Source: DASVDK01 sp036562265 [NCBI: Thermodesulfobacteriota bacterium] (GTDB taxonomy: Bacteria; DASVDK01). From it: a stretch of 17,272 nt of DNA. The DNA is taken from the NCBI GenBank assembly GCA_036562265.1, contig DATCKS010000605.1, forward strand, positions 1-17,272. The letters are read 5' to 3'. This document shows positions 7,620 through 13,757 of this stretch, one piece after another (within the stretch, counting starts at the first letter, position 1; each line of letters starts with the position of its first letter). Made by a program: the position numbers and the translations under genes. Under the pieces are notes generated by a model that saw only the letters and a list, made by a program, of their open reading frames with translations, made no database searches and was not told the origin of the DNA.

Positions 7620-8516
7620 GTGGAGAGGGCTGGCGCACTCTACAAGGGGGACCGGCGGCTCGCCTATCTCTCGCTCCTGCCGAGCGCCCTCGTCATCACG
7701 CTCCTCTCCTTCGTCCCGACGCTCTCGGTCATCCGCATCAGCCTGCAGCACGTCGAGACCGGCTCCGACGAGGGCCCCTGGGCGGGGCTCGACAACTACC
7801 TCTGGGCGCTCACGAGCCCCGACTTCCACAACGCGCTCGTCAACTCCCTCGTCTGGACCTTCGGCAGCGTCGCGCTCGAGATGGTCCTCGGGCTCGGCGT
7901 CGCGCTGCTCCTGCATCGCCGTTTCCGATTCCGCGGGGTGGCGCGGGCCCTCGCGCTGACGCCGTACCTCGTCCCCACCGTCGTGGCGGTCCTGACGTGG
8001 CGCTTCATGTTCCACGACATCATCGGCGTGCTGAACTACCTTCTGATCTCGCTCGGCATCACCGACGGCCCGGTGCTCTGGCTGAACGACCCCGGCATGG
8101 CGATGCTCTCGGTGATCCTCGTCGGCGTCTGGAAGTTCTTCCCGTTCGTGGTCCTCGCGCTCCTCGGCATCCTCCAGGCGATCCCCCAGGAGCAGTACGA
8201 GGCGGCCACCATCGACGGCGCGAGCGCGTTCCTGCAGTTCTGGGTGATCACGCTGCCGCACATCATGCCGGTGTTCCTCCTGTCGGCGCTCCTTCGGACC
8301 ATCTGGACGTTCCACAAGTTCGACATCATCTACCTCCTCACCGGCGGCGGGCCGCTCAACGCCACGACCACCCTTCCCGTCCTCGTCTATCTGAAGGGGT
8401 TCAGCGACTTCGAGCTGGGGCGGGCGGCCGCGGTCTCGATGGTCACGTTCCTCCTGCTCGGCGTGGTCCTGGTCGCCTACTTCGTCGCCCTGCGCCGCGC
8501 GGAGGCCCGGCAATGA
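7620..8516 (+). CDS. ABC sugar-type permease, MalF/UgpA family
   Basis: This 298-residue inner-membrane protein starts at GTG 7620 (reads MERAGALYKGDRRLAYLSLL), six bases after GAGGGG. The open frame extends much further upstream, but that part overlaps the divergent binding-protein gene and is not coding. Six hydrophobic segments follow a short cytoplasmic N-end. The cytoplasmic EAA loop is present as EAATIDGASAFLQFWVITLP around residue 200, which contacts the ATPase. The LTGGGPLNATTTLPVLVYL stretch near the end is characteristic of MalF/UgpA-type permeases of the CUT1 family. It forms a heterodimer with the next gene product, which it overlaps by four bases (ATGA). The matching ATP-hydrolysing subunit is not in the window and may be a shared MsmK/UgpC-type protein encoded elsewhere. 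Confidence 0.92.
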   Translation: MERAGALYKGDRRLAYLSLLPSALVITLLSFVPTLSVIRISLQHVETGSDEGPWAGLDNYLWALTSPDFHNALVNSLVWTFGSVALEMVLGLGVALLLHRRFRFRGVARALALTPYLVPTVVAVLTWRFMFHDIIGVLNYLLISLGITDGPVLWLNDPGMAMLSVILVGVWKFFPFVVLALLGILQAIPQEQYEAATIDGASAFLQFWVITLPHIMPVFLLSALLRTIWTFHKFDIIYLLTGGGPLNATTTLPVLVYLKGFSDFELGRAAAVSMVTFLLLGVVLVAYFVALRRAEARQ

Positions 8517-9334
8517 GGCGCGTCGGCCTCTACGCCCTCGTGTCGCTCACCGTGACCGTCGTCGGCTTCCCGCTCTTCTGGATGGTCGTCGGGTCCTTCA
8601 AGACGCGGCAGGAGCTGTACGCCTACCCGCCGACCTTCTGGCCGTCGGACTGGACCTTCGCCAACTACTACGAGCTGATCGAGCAGACGAGTTTCCTGGT
8701 CTACTTCACGAACAGCCTGATCGTGGCGGGCGGGGCGACGCTGCTCGCGCTCGCCATCGGGTCGATCGGCGCCTACAGCCTCTCGCGCTTCCGGTTCCGC
8801 GGCCTCCGGGGCTTCGCGCAGCTGAGCCTCCTCTGCTACATGCTGCCGGAGGTGCTGCTCGTCATCCCGCTCTACGTCTACCTGGTGAAGCTCGGCCTGG
8901 CCGACACCCTCTTCGCGCTGATCGTGGCGAACACGGCCTTCACGCTCCCGCTGACCCTCTGGTTCATGCAGTCGTACTTCAAGGCGATCTCCCCGTCGCT
9001 CGAGGAGAGCGCCATGATCGACGGCTGCACGCGCCTGCAGGCGCTCCGCCGCGTGACGCTGCCGCTCGCCCTCCCCGGGCTCGTGTCGGTGGGGGTCTTC
9101 AGCTTCAACCACGCCTGGAACGAGTTCCTCTTCGCGCTCGTCTTCACCTCCTCCGAGCGCAAGAAGGTCCTCTCGGTCGGGCTCGCCACCTGGATCGGCC
9201 AGGACAACATCTATTCGTGGGGCATGCTCCTCGCCGGCGCCGTCCTCATCACGCTGCCGGGGACGCTCTTCTACCTCCTCGTGCAGCGGCACCTCGTCAC
9301 CGGACTCGCGGCCGGGGGAACCAAGGGGGAATGA
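8513..9334 (+). CDS. ABC sugar-type permease, MalG/UgpE family
   Basis: This 273-residue membrane protein starts at ATG 8513 inside the stop of the previous permease gene (ATGA overlap), so the two should be made in equal amounts. It opens MRRVGLYALVSLTVTVVGFP and has the first-loop phrase FKTRQELYAYPPTFWPSDWT, followed by NYYELI, as in MalG/UgpE proteins. The EAA loop appears as EESAMIDGCTRLQALRRVTLP near residue 170. The later FSFNHAWNEFLFALVF segment is also characteristic of the family. It pairs with the permease encoded at 7620. The enolase gene follows with a one-base overlap, so transporter and enzyme share one transcript. Confidence 0.92.
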   Translation: MRRVGLYALVSLTVTVVGFPLFWMVVGSFKTRQELYAYPPTFWPSDWTFANYYELIEQTSFLVYFTNSLIVAGGATLLALAIGSIGAYSLSRFRFRGLRGFAQLSLLCYMLPEVLLVIPLYVYLVKLGLADTLFALIVANTAFTLPLTLWFMQSYFKAISPSLEESAMIDGCTRLQALRRVTLPLALPGLVSVGVFSFNHAWNEFLFALVFTSSERKKVLSVGLATWIGQDNIYSWGMLLAGAVLITLPGTLFYLLVQRHLVTGLAAGGTKGE

Positions 9335-10443
9335 TGCGTATCGAGCGCGTCGAAGCGATTCCGATCGAGATCCCGCTCACCCGCGCCTTCTCGGGCAGCG
9401 GCTACCACGTCACCTCGCGCAACACGGTGATCACCCGCATCCACACGTCGAGCGGCCTCGTCAGCGAGGTCTACAACGGCGACAACCGCGCCCACGGCCG
9501 CGAGGTCGCGAGGATCGTGGAGGAGGAACTCCAGCCGCTCGTGAAGGGCGAGGAGATCTGGGCCTACGAGCGGCTCTGGGAGCGGATGTTCCGCGCCTCC
9601 ATCCCGGCGCGCGACCGGAAGCTCGTGATGGAGGCGATCGCCTGCGTCGACACCGCCCTCTGGGACCTCATGGGCAAGGCGGCGGGGACGAGCGTCTGCC
9701 GGCTCCTCGGCGGCTACCGGGACCGGCTGCCGGTCATCGCCATCGGCGGCTACTACCAGGAGGGCAAGACGATCGCCGACCTCGCGAAGGAGATGGAGTG
9801 GCTCCGGAGCGTCGGGATGGCCGGCTGCAAGGTGAAGGTCGGCGGGCTCTCCCCCGAGGAGGACGCGAAGCGGGTCAAGGCCGCCCGCGAGGGGGGCGGC
9901 AAGGACTTCATCATCGCCGTGGACGCCAACCGCGGGTGGAGCGTGCGCGACGCCATCCGCTTCGCCTCGCTCGTCGAGGACCTCGACATCCGCTGGTTCG
10001 AGGAGCCGGTCCACTGGCACGACGACGCGCGCGGCATGGCGGAGGTGCGGAGGCGGACGCGCATCCCCATCAACGCCGGCCAGAGCGAGGTGACGGCGGC
10101 CGGCGTGCGCCGGCTCCTCGACGCGGGGGCCGTCGACCTCGTGAACTTCGACGCCTCGGAGGCCGGCGGGATCACCGAATGGCGCCGCGCCGCGGCCGCC
10201 TGCGCCCTGGCGGGGGTGCAGATGGCGCATCACGAGGAGCCCCAGATCGCGGCGCACATGCTGGCCGCGATTCCGCACGGCACCTACGTGGAGTGCTTCC
10301 CCGACCCGGAGCGCGATCCCATCTGGGCTCGGCTGATCGTCAATCGCGCGCCGGTGAAGGACGGCATCCTCGAGGTGCCGCAGGGTCCGGGCTTCGGCCT
10401 CGAACTCGACTGGGACCTGGTGCGCAAGTACCGTCTGGCATGA
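9334..10443 (+). CDS. Mandelate racemase/muconate lactonizing-type enolase superfamily enzyme
   Basis: This 369-residue enzyme begins at ATG 9334; the adjacent ATG at 9331 is possible, but AAGGGGG is better spaced for 9334. The N-terminal capping domain occupies residues 1 to about 125, then the barrel. Counting against mandelate racemase, the residues fall in register: Lys166 and Lys168 (KVK), Asp197 (AVDANRG), Glu223 (WFEEP), Asp273 (NFDASEAGG), His300 (MAHHEEPQ) and Glu320 (TYVE). These correspond to the KxK base, two metal ligands, the His-Asp dyad and the acid. So it belongs to the mandelate racemase subgroup, which abstracts the proton alpha to a carboxylate and then racemises, epimerises or dehydrates. 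The third metal-ligand position reads GQSE, with Gln250 where Glu is usual and Glu252 two residues on. Its coupling to the ABC permeases implies that it acts on the imported compound. The substrate is unknown. Confidence 0.9.
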   Translation: MRIERVEAIPIEIPLTRAFSGSGYHVTSRNTVITRIHTSSGLVSEVYNGDNRAHGREVARIVEEELQPLVKGEEIWAYERLWERMFRASIPARDRKLVMEAIACVDTALWDLMGKAAGTSVCRLLGGYRDRLPVIAIGGYYQEGKTIADLAKEMEWLRSVGMAGCKVKVGGLSPEEDAKRVKAAREGGGKDFIIAVDANRGWSVRDAIRFASLVEDLDIRWFEEPVHWHDDARGMAEVRRRTRIPINAGQSEVTAAGVRRLLDAGAVDLVNFDASEAGGITEWRRAAAACALAGVQMAHHEEPQIAAHMLAAIPHGTYVECFPDPERDPIWARLIVNRAPVKDGILEVPQGPGFGLELDWDLVRKYRLA

Positions 10444-10846
10444 CGGCCTCGCCCGCTTCGGTCAGGGCCAACACGTCGGGCGAGCCGGCGGCCTCCACGA
10501 GGCCCTCGGCCTGCATGGCGGCCAGCTCCGCCCGGACCTGCCGCCACCACCGCGGTTCGCCCGACTCGTCGCGCTCGAGGGCGGCCTTCGGCAGCGCCAG
10601 TGCCATGACCCCGTTCAACGTCGCGAGGAGGCGCGCGACAGGAGCCCGGCCGCGGAAGTGCCACCGGAGGACCTGCACGATCTCCCACCGCAGCGCCGGG
10701 AGAGGTACCTCCGCGGCCGACGACTTCGCACGCCGTTCCGCGAGTCCGAGCAGCCGTCTCAGGACCCGGTTGGGCGTGTCTTCGAACGGCGTGGCACGAC
10801 TCCGGAGGGCCTCCCACACTTCGTCGTCGATGCGGATCACGGGCAT
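10340..10846 (-). CDS. Putative DNA-binding protein: ribbon-helix-helix N-terminus plus Mrr-N-like winged helix
   Basis: This 168-residue protein starts at ATG 10846 (MPVIRIDDEVWEALRSRATP), six bases after GGAGGA. Residues 2 to about 35 (VIRIDDEVWEAL, then DTPNRVLRRLLGL) look like the ribbon-helix-helix N-terminal domain of SeqA-type proteins. Residues about 47-135 carry LPALRWEIVQVLRWHF, GEPRWWRQVRAELAAMQAEG and VLALTEAGEAV, which resemble the N-terminal winged helix of Mrr-type restriction proteins. There is no nuclease domain, so a regulatory role is more likely than restriction. The last 34 residues are Pro/Arg-rich and are encoded antisense to the final 104 bases of the enolase gene; they may be dispensable. 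An unusual octamer-repeat hairpin lies about 75-120 bases upstream and could be its binding site. The domain calls are from pattern recognition, not a profile search. Confidence 0.7.
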   Translation of the reverse strand: MPVIRIDDEVWEALRSRATPFEDTPNRVLRRLLGLAERRAKSSAAEVPLPALRWEIVQVLRWHFRGRAPVARLLATLNGVMALALPKAALERDESGEPRWWRQVRAELAAMQAEGLVEAAGSPDVLALTEAGEAVMPDGTCAPGPSRVRGRSPDPAAPRGCRPSPARD

Positions 10847-10911
10847 CTCGTCCTCCGCAGGCGGGCACGAAGGCTCGAGAGGTGCCCTGGCGTGATGCGT
10901 CTGGGTACCGA

Positions 10912-10966
10912 AGTTACGGAGTTACAAAGTTACGGGGTTGCTTTGTAACCCTGTAACTTTGTAACC
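10912..10966. repeat. Octamer repeat array forming a 19-bp hairpin
   Basis: Three consecutive octamers AGTTACGG, AGTTACAA and AGTTACGG (10912-10935) are followed, in opposite orientation, by three TGTAACNN octamers (from about 10945). The arms GTTACAAAGTTACGGGGTT (10921-10939) and 10947-10965 pair over 19 positions with a single G-T mismatch, leaving a 7-base loop. It is a sharp AT-rich island in 70% GC DNA. It lies between the MarR gene and the start of the ribbon-helix-helix gene. No T-run follows on either strand, so it is not a standard terminator. It may be a multi-copy operator or a dispersed palindromic repeat. Confidence 0.75.
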
Positions 10967-11000
10967 TGCCCGGGAGGCGTCCTGCCTCCTCGTGCCGTAG

Positions 11001-11034
11001 CTCGTCCTACCGCGACTCGTCCTACCGTGCCTCG
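11001..11034. repeat. 15-bp tandem duplication across the MarR stop codon
   Basis: CTCGTCCTACCGCGA (11001-11015) is followed directly by CTCGTCCTACCGTGC (11016-11030) and a partial third copy, CTCG. Read on the minus strand in frame with the MarR gene, each unit is Asp-Glu-x-Arg followed by TAG, so the stop codon itself is duplicated. Slipped-strand replication would explain it. Confidence 0.7.
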
Positions 11035-11549
11035 TCCGCCGCGCGCAGCTCCTCCAGCCGCATGGCCTCGGCCGCCTCGTACAGACGGTCGAGCAGCTCG
11101 TAGATCTGCCTGGTCTCCTCGGCGCTCAGGCAGGCGATGGAGCGCGCGTGGCGCGCGCGCTTGGCGGCGAGGATGCGCTTCCAGACGGCCCGCCCGCGCT
11201 CGGTCAGCGTGAGGACGATGCGCCGGCTGTCCGAGGGGTCCTTGGTGCGACTGACGAGACCGCGCCGGATGAGGGTGGCGAGGGCGCGACTCACCATCGC
11301 CTTGTCCATGGAGGAGTGCTCGACGACGTCGCAGGAGCCGAGCGGCTCGTAATGGCCGACGATGTTGAGGAGGCGGACTTCCGGGATGCCCATGTCGAAG
11401 TGGCGCTGGTAGTAGCGCGAGGCGCTCTTGAAGTACGAGCTGGCGAGACGGTGGACCTTGAAGATCAGGTTGTCGAACAGCCGGTACTCGTGCCCCGCGG
11501 GCGGCCGGGCCGGCGCGCGAGATCTGAGATCGCTCACCTTTGTAGCCAT
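11022..11549 (-). CDS. MarR family transcriptional regulator
   Basis: This 175-residue protein starts at ATG 11549 (MATKVSDLRSRAPARPP), with GAGGAG about seven bases upstream. After a Pro/Arg-rich N-end, the helical core begins around YRLFDNLIFKVHRLA. The winged helix-turn-helix is clear: VRLLNIVGHYEPLGSCDVVEHS, MDKAMVSRALATLIRRGLVSR (recognition helix, about residues 80-100), then the wing TKDPSDSRRIVLTLTERGRAVW near 101-122. The DxRxxxxxLTxxG wing is diagnostic for MarR. The C-terminal helices form the dimer interface. Family members usually repress nearby genes until a phenolic or other aromatic ligand binds. The neighbours are on the same strand or convergent, so its target is not obvious. 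Upstream, GTGACA (plus 11604-11609) and TAGAGT (plus 11580-11585), 18 bp apart, form a plausible promoter. Confidence 0.92.
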   Translation of the reverse strand: MATKVSDLRSRAPARPPAGHEYRLFDNLIFKVHRLASSYFKSASRYYQRHFDMGIPEVRLLNIVGHYEPLGSCDVVEHSSMDKAMVSRALATLIRRGLVSRTKDPSDSRRIVLTLTERGRAVWKRILAAKRARHARSIACLSAEETRQIYELLDRLYEAAEAMRLEELRAADEAR

Positions 11550-11579
11550 GCGCGGCTCCTCGCATCGGTCACGACGATC

Positions 11580-11609
11580 ACTCTAGCGGAGCCCGAGGGC
11601 TGCTGTCAC
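11580..11609 (-). promoter_or_regulatory. Predicted sigma-70 promoter of the MarR gene
   Basis: On the minus strand GTGACA (plus 11604-11609) matches the -35 consensus at five of six positions, and TAGAGT (plus 11580-11585) matches the -10 at four of six, with an 18-bp spacer. The start would be near 11572, giving a leader of about 22 bases that contains the ribosome site. Confidence 0.45.
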
Positions 11610-11627
11610 GCGCCGCGGCACGCCGTC

Positions 11628-11655
11628 TTGAACTGACCGGGGGAGATCGTATACA
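11628..11655 (+). promoter_or_regulatory. Predicted plus-strand promoter for a small RNA
   Basis: TTGAAC at 11628-11633 and TATACA at 11650-11655 are separated by 16 bp, a fair sigma-70 match. Transcription would begin near 11662. No protein gene follows on this strand before the terminator at 11704-11737, so the product would be a short RNA. Confidence 0.45.
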
Positions 11656-11661
11656 GTTGCT

Positions 11662-11737
11662 GGGTACGACCCGGGGCTCGTCAGGCGCCGACCCCGGGGT
11701 GATCGGGGAGCCCCCGGAGGGACTCCCCGTTTTTTTT
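11662..11737 (+). ncRNA. Candidate small non-coding RNA of about 76 nt
   Basis: Between the predicted promoter at 11628-11655 and a strong terminator lie about 76 bases with no credible reading frame. Two hairpins can be drawn. The first pairs CCCGGGG (11670-11676) with CCCCGGG (11692-11698), extended by TCG/CGA across one bulge. The second is the terminator stem at 11704-11729, followed by eight T residues. The layout of promoter, two stems and U-tract is typical of a free-standing bacterial sRNA. Its end abuts the stop codon of the convergent thiol dioxygenase gene. I do not recognise a known family; it lacks the SRP RNA core and any tRNA or 6S shape. An alternative is a terminator protecting against longer plus-strand read-through. 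Confidence 0.4.
11704..11737 (+). terminator. Intrinsic terminator with T8 tract
   Basis: CGGGGAG (11704-11710) pairs perfectly with CTCCCCG (11723-11729). CCC and GGG inside the loop can lengthen the stem across one bulged A. Eight T residues follow at 11730-11737. The T-run orients it for plus-strand transcription, although the only protein gene ending here, the thiol dioxygenase, is on the minus strand and stops at 11736. It may act in both directions. Confidence 0.85.
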
Positions 11738-12284
11738 ACGCCTGGGGGGCGTCGTACCCGGACACGAAGGGGCGAGCCGCGCCGGTCGCCGGGTCGAAGG
11801 TGTGCCGTTGGCGGCGGCCGATGTCGCCGCCGTAGACGTGGACCGACACCGCCGGAGTCGAGCCGAGGTTGCGGATCCGGTGCACCTCGCGGTCGGGCGG
11901 CAGGACGTGCGAGACGTCTCCCGGGCGGAAGACGACCCGCCCCGTCTCGCGCAGGGTCGCGCGGTCGTACCGCGTCTCCTCCTCCTCCCCCTCGTACTGT
12001 CCGATCACCCCCCACGTCCCGTGGTCGTGCACCGGAGAGCCTTCCCCGGGGCTCCAGACGAACGCCACGACCGAGAAGGCGGCGTCCTCGGGGAGGTGGA
12101 GGAGGTACTGCGCGTAGGGCCGTCCCGGGATGGGACGGCGGTAGCGCGCCTCGAGCCACGTCCGCTCCCGCACGAGGGCGCGCATGTGCGACTCCACTTC
12201 GGCCACGAGCGCGGCCCCCTCGCGTCCCGATCGGACGGCCGCGCCGACCGCCTTCACGAAGGTCTCGAGTGCGCCTTCCGGCAT
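11736..12284 (-). CDS. Cupin thiol dioxygenase, Gln-type (likely 3-mercaptopropionate dioxygenase)
   Basis: This 182-residue cysteine dioxygenase-family protein uses non-heme iron and O2 to turn a thiol into a sulfinate. I prefer ATG 12284, eight bases after AGGGGG; GTG 12293, which overlaps the livF stop, is the alternative. HDH in GSPVHDHGTWGV gives iron ligands His86 and His88, and EVHRIRN gives the third, His135. SVHVYGG supplies the Ser147-His149-Tyr151 triad seen in rat enzyme as Ser153/His155/Tyr157. Gly93 replaces the Cys that forms the Cys-Tyr crosslink in mammals, as in most bacterial members. In PYAQYLL, Gln59 aligns with rat Arg60, which binds the cysteine carboxylate. Gln there marks the group that includes 3-mercaptopropionate dioxygenase, so cysteine is the less likely substrate. 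It is the last gene of the Liv-type operon and is probably coupled to livF. Confidence 0.85.
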   Translation of the reverse strand: MPEGALETFVKAVGAAVRSGREGAALVAEVESHMRALVRERTWLEARYRRPIPGRPYAQYLLHLPEDAAFSVVAFVWSPGEGSPVHDHGTWGVIGQYEGEEEETRYDRATLRETGRVVFRPGDVSHVLPPDREVHRIRNLGSTPAVSVHVYGGDIGRRQRHTFDPATGAARPFVSGYDAPQA

Positions 12285-12289
12285 CCGCG

Positions 12290-13009
12290 TCACCCCCTGA
12301 TCGTCCGCATGACCTCGGCCTGGTCGAACACCGCGGCCGGGTCGCCCGCGTAGATGATCTCCCCCCGCTCGATGGCGTAGAGCCGGTCGGCCACCCTGGT
12401 GGCCGTCACGACGTTGGACTCGGCGAGGAGGAGCGAGATCCCCATGTCCTTGATCCGGGCCACGGCGTCGATGAAGCGGTCGACGACCACCGGCGCGAGC
12501 CCCTCGAACGCCTCGTCGAGGAGGAGGATCCGGGGATCGAGCGCCATGGCGCGGGCGATGGCCACCATCTTCTTCTCGCCGCCCGACAGGTGCGTGCCGC
12601 GGCGGTCGAGGAGGCGGCGCACCTCGGGGAAGACCGCGAAGATCCGTTGCTCCAGCATGGCGGCCGGCGCGGCGCTCCCGGCGCCCGCGTGGCCGGCTGC
12701 GAGCCAGAGGCTGATGTCGAGGTTCTCGGCGACCGTGAGGTCGGGGAAGACGCCGGCCCCTTCGGGCGCGTAGCCGATGCCGAGCCGCGCCCGCTCGTGC
12801 GGGGCGAGCCGCGTGATGTCGCGATCGCCGAGGACGACGCTGCCTGCGCGCACGGGGAGGAAGCCCATGATGCTCTCGATGGCGGTCGTCTTGCCGGCGC
12901 CGTTTCTGCCGACGAGGCAGACCGCCTCGCCGCGCCCCACCTCGAGGCTGAGGCCGCGCAGGACGTGGACCGGCCCGCGGTGCGTGTCGATCCCGCTAAC
13001 CGCGAGCAT
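12290..13009 (-). CDS. livF: Branched-chain amino acid-type ABC transporter ATP-binding protein LivF
   Basis: This 239-residue ATPase starts at ATG 13009 (MLAVSGIDTHRGPVHVLRGL), overlapping the livG stop by 14 bases. Walker A is GRNGAGKT at residues 34-41, the signature LSGGE at 141-145, and Walker B ILLLDE at 161-166, followed by AFEGLAP, the LivF-specific phrase. At the switch position it has LLLAESN where most ABC ATPases have His. LivF proteins typically read VEQN there, so this is normal for the family. It forms a heterodimer with LivG on the cytoplasmic face of LivHM and powers import. The short C-terminus fits LivF. The solute need not be leucine or valine, since this family also carries amides, urea and aromatic acids. 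Confidence 0.93.
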   Translation of the reverse strand: MLAVSGIDTHRGPVHVLRGLSLEVGRGEAVCLVGRNGAGKTTAIESIMGFLPVRAGSVVLGDRDITRLAPHERARLGIGYAPEGAGVFPDLTVAENLDISLWLAAGHAGAGSAAPAAMLEQRIFAVFPEVRRLLDRRGTHLSGGEKKMVAIARAMALDPRILLLDEAFEGLAPVVVDRFIDAVARIKDMGISLLLAESNVVTATRVADRLYAIERGEIIYAGDPAAVFDQAEVMRTIRG

Positions 13010-13757
13010 GGACCGCCTTCCCCAGGAGGACGGCGTTGACCTGCGGGTGCTCGCGGATCTCGGCGGGGGGACCGTCGGCGAGCACCGTCCCCTCGTGCAT
13101 GACGACGATGCGGTCGGCGTAGCGGAAGACGACGTCCATGTCGTGCTCGATGATCACGGCGGAGATCCGCTGCGACCGGACGACGGCGGTGATGCGGTCC
13201 ATGATGGGCGCCTTCTCGCGGGTGCTCACCCCGGAGGTCGGCTCGTCGAGGAGGAGGAGCCGGGGGGCCAGCGCGTAGGCGACCGCCACGTCCAGGAGCT
13301 TCCGCTCGCCGTGCGAGAGCCCGCCGGCCGTGGCGTACCCCTTCGTCTCGAGGCCGAAGTGGGTGAGGACCTGCATGGCCTCCTCGCGCACGTCGAGGTC
13401 CCGGTCGGCCAGGGCGAGGAGCCGGCGCGTTCGCTTCTCGCGGGCGAAGATCGGCAGCGCGACGTTGTCGAGCACGGTCAGGGCGTCGAAGAGGTTCACG
13501 AGCTGGAAGCTTCGGGCGATGCCGAGGTCGATCCGCTCGTGCACCGACGTGCGCGTCACGTCGGCGCCGTCGAACGCGATGCGGCCGGCATCGGGCGAAA
13601 GGAGGCCGCTCACGAGGTTGACGAGGCTCGTCTTGCCGGCGCCGTTCGAGCCGATGAGGGCCAGCACCTCCCCCTCGCCGACGACGAAGTCGACGTCCCT
13701 GACGGCGACCAGCTCGCCGAACCGCTTCGTGAGGCCCGTCGCCTCGAGGAGCGTCAT
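12996..13757 (-). CDS. livG: Branched-chain amino acid-type ABC transporter ATP-binding protein LivG
   Basis: This 253-residue ATPase starts at ATG 13757, overlapping the livM stop by four bases (ATGA). It shows Walker A GSNGAGKT at 36-43, the signature LSHGE at 147-151, Walker B LLLLDE at 167-172 and the switch His205 in IIEHDMDVV. The phrase ARSFQLVNLFDALTVLDNV is the LivG Q-loop region, and the C-terminal IREHPQVNAVLLG extension is typical of LivG. An upstream extension of the frame lies within livM and is not coding. It pairs with LivF. Confidence 0.93.
   Translation of the reverse strand: MTLLEATGLTKRFGELVAVRDVDFVVGEGEVLALIGSNGAGKTSLVNLVSGLLSPDAGRIAFDGADVTRTSVHERIDLGIARSFQLVNLFDALTVLDNVALPIFAREKRTRRLLALADRDLDVREEAMQVLTHFGLETKGYATAGGLSHGERKLLDVAVAYALAPRLLLLDEPTSGVSTREKAPIMDRITAVVRSQRISAVIIEHDMDVVFRYADRIVVMHEGTVLADGPPAEIREHPQVNAVLLGKAVHARG

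Noticed and set aside
10921-10965. Hairpin as an intrinsic terminator
   Set aside because: No T-run on either strand and the octamer periodicity is not explained by termination.
10912-10966. CRISPR-like repeats
   Set aside because: Units are 8 bp, contiguous and inverted, with no spacers and no cas genes.
11662-11737. Known RNA (SRP RNA, tRNA, 6S)
   Set aside because: No GGAAGCAGC-type SRP core, no cloverleaf or CCA, and too short for 6S.
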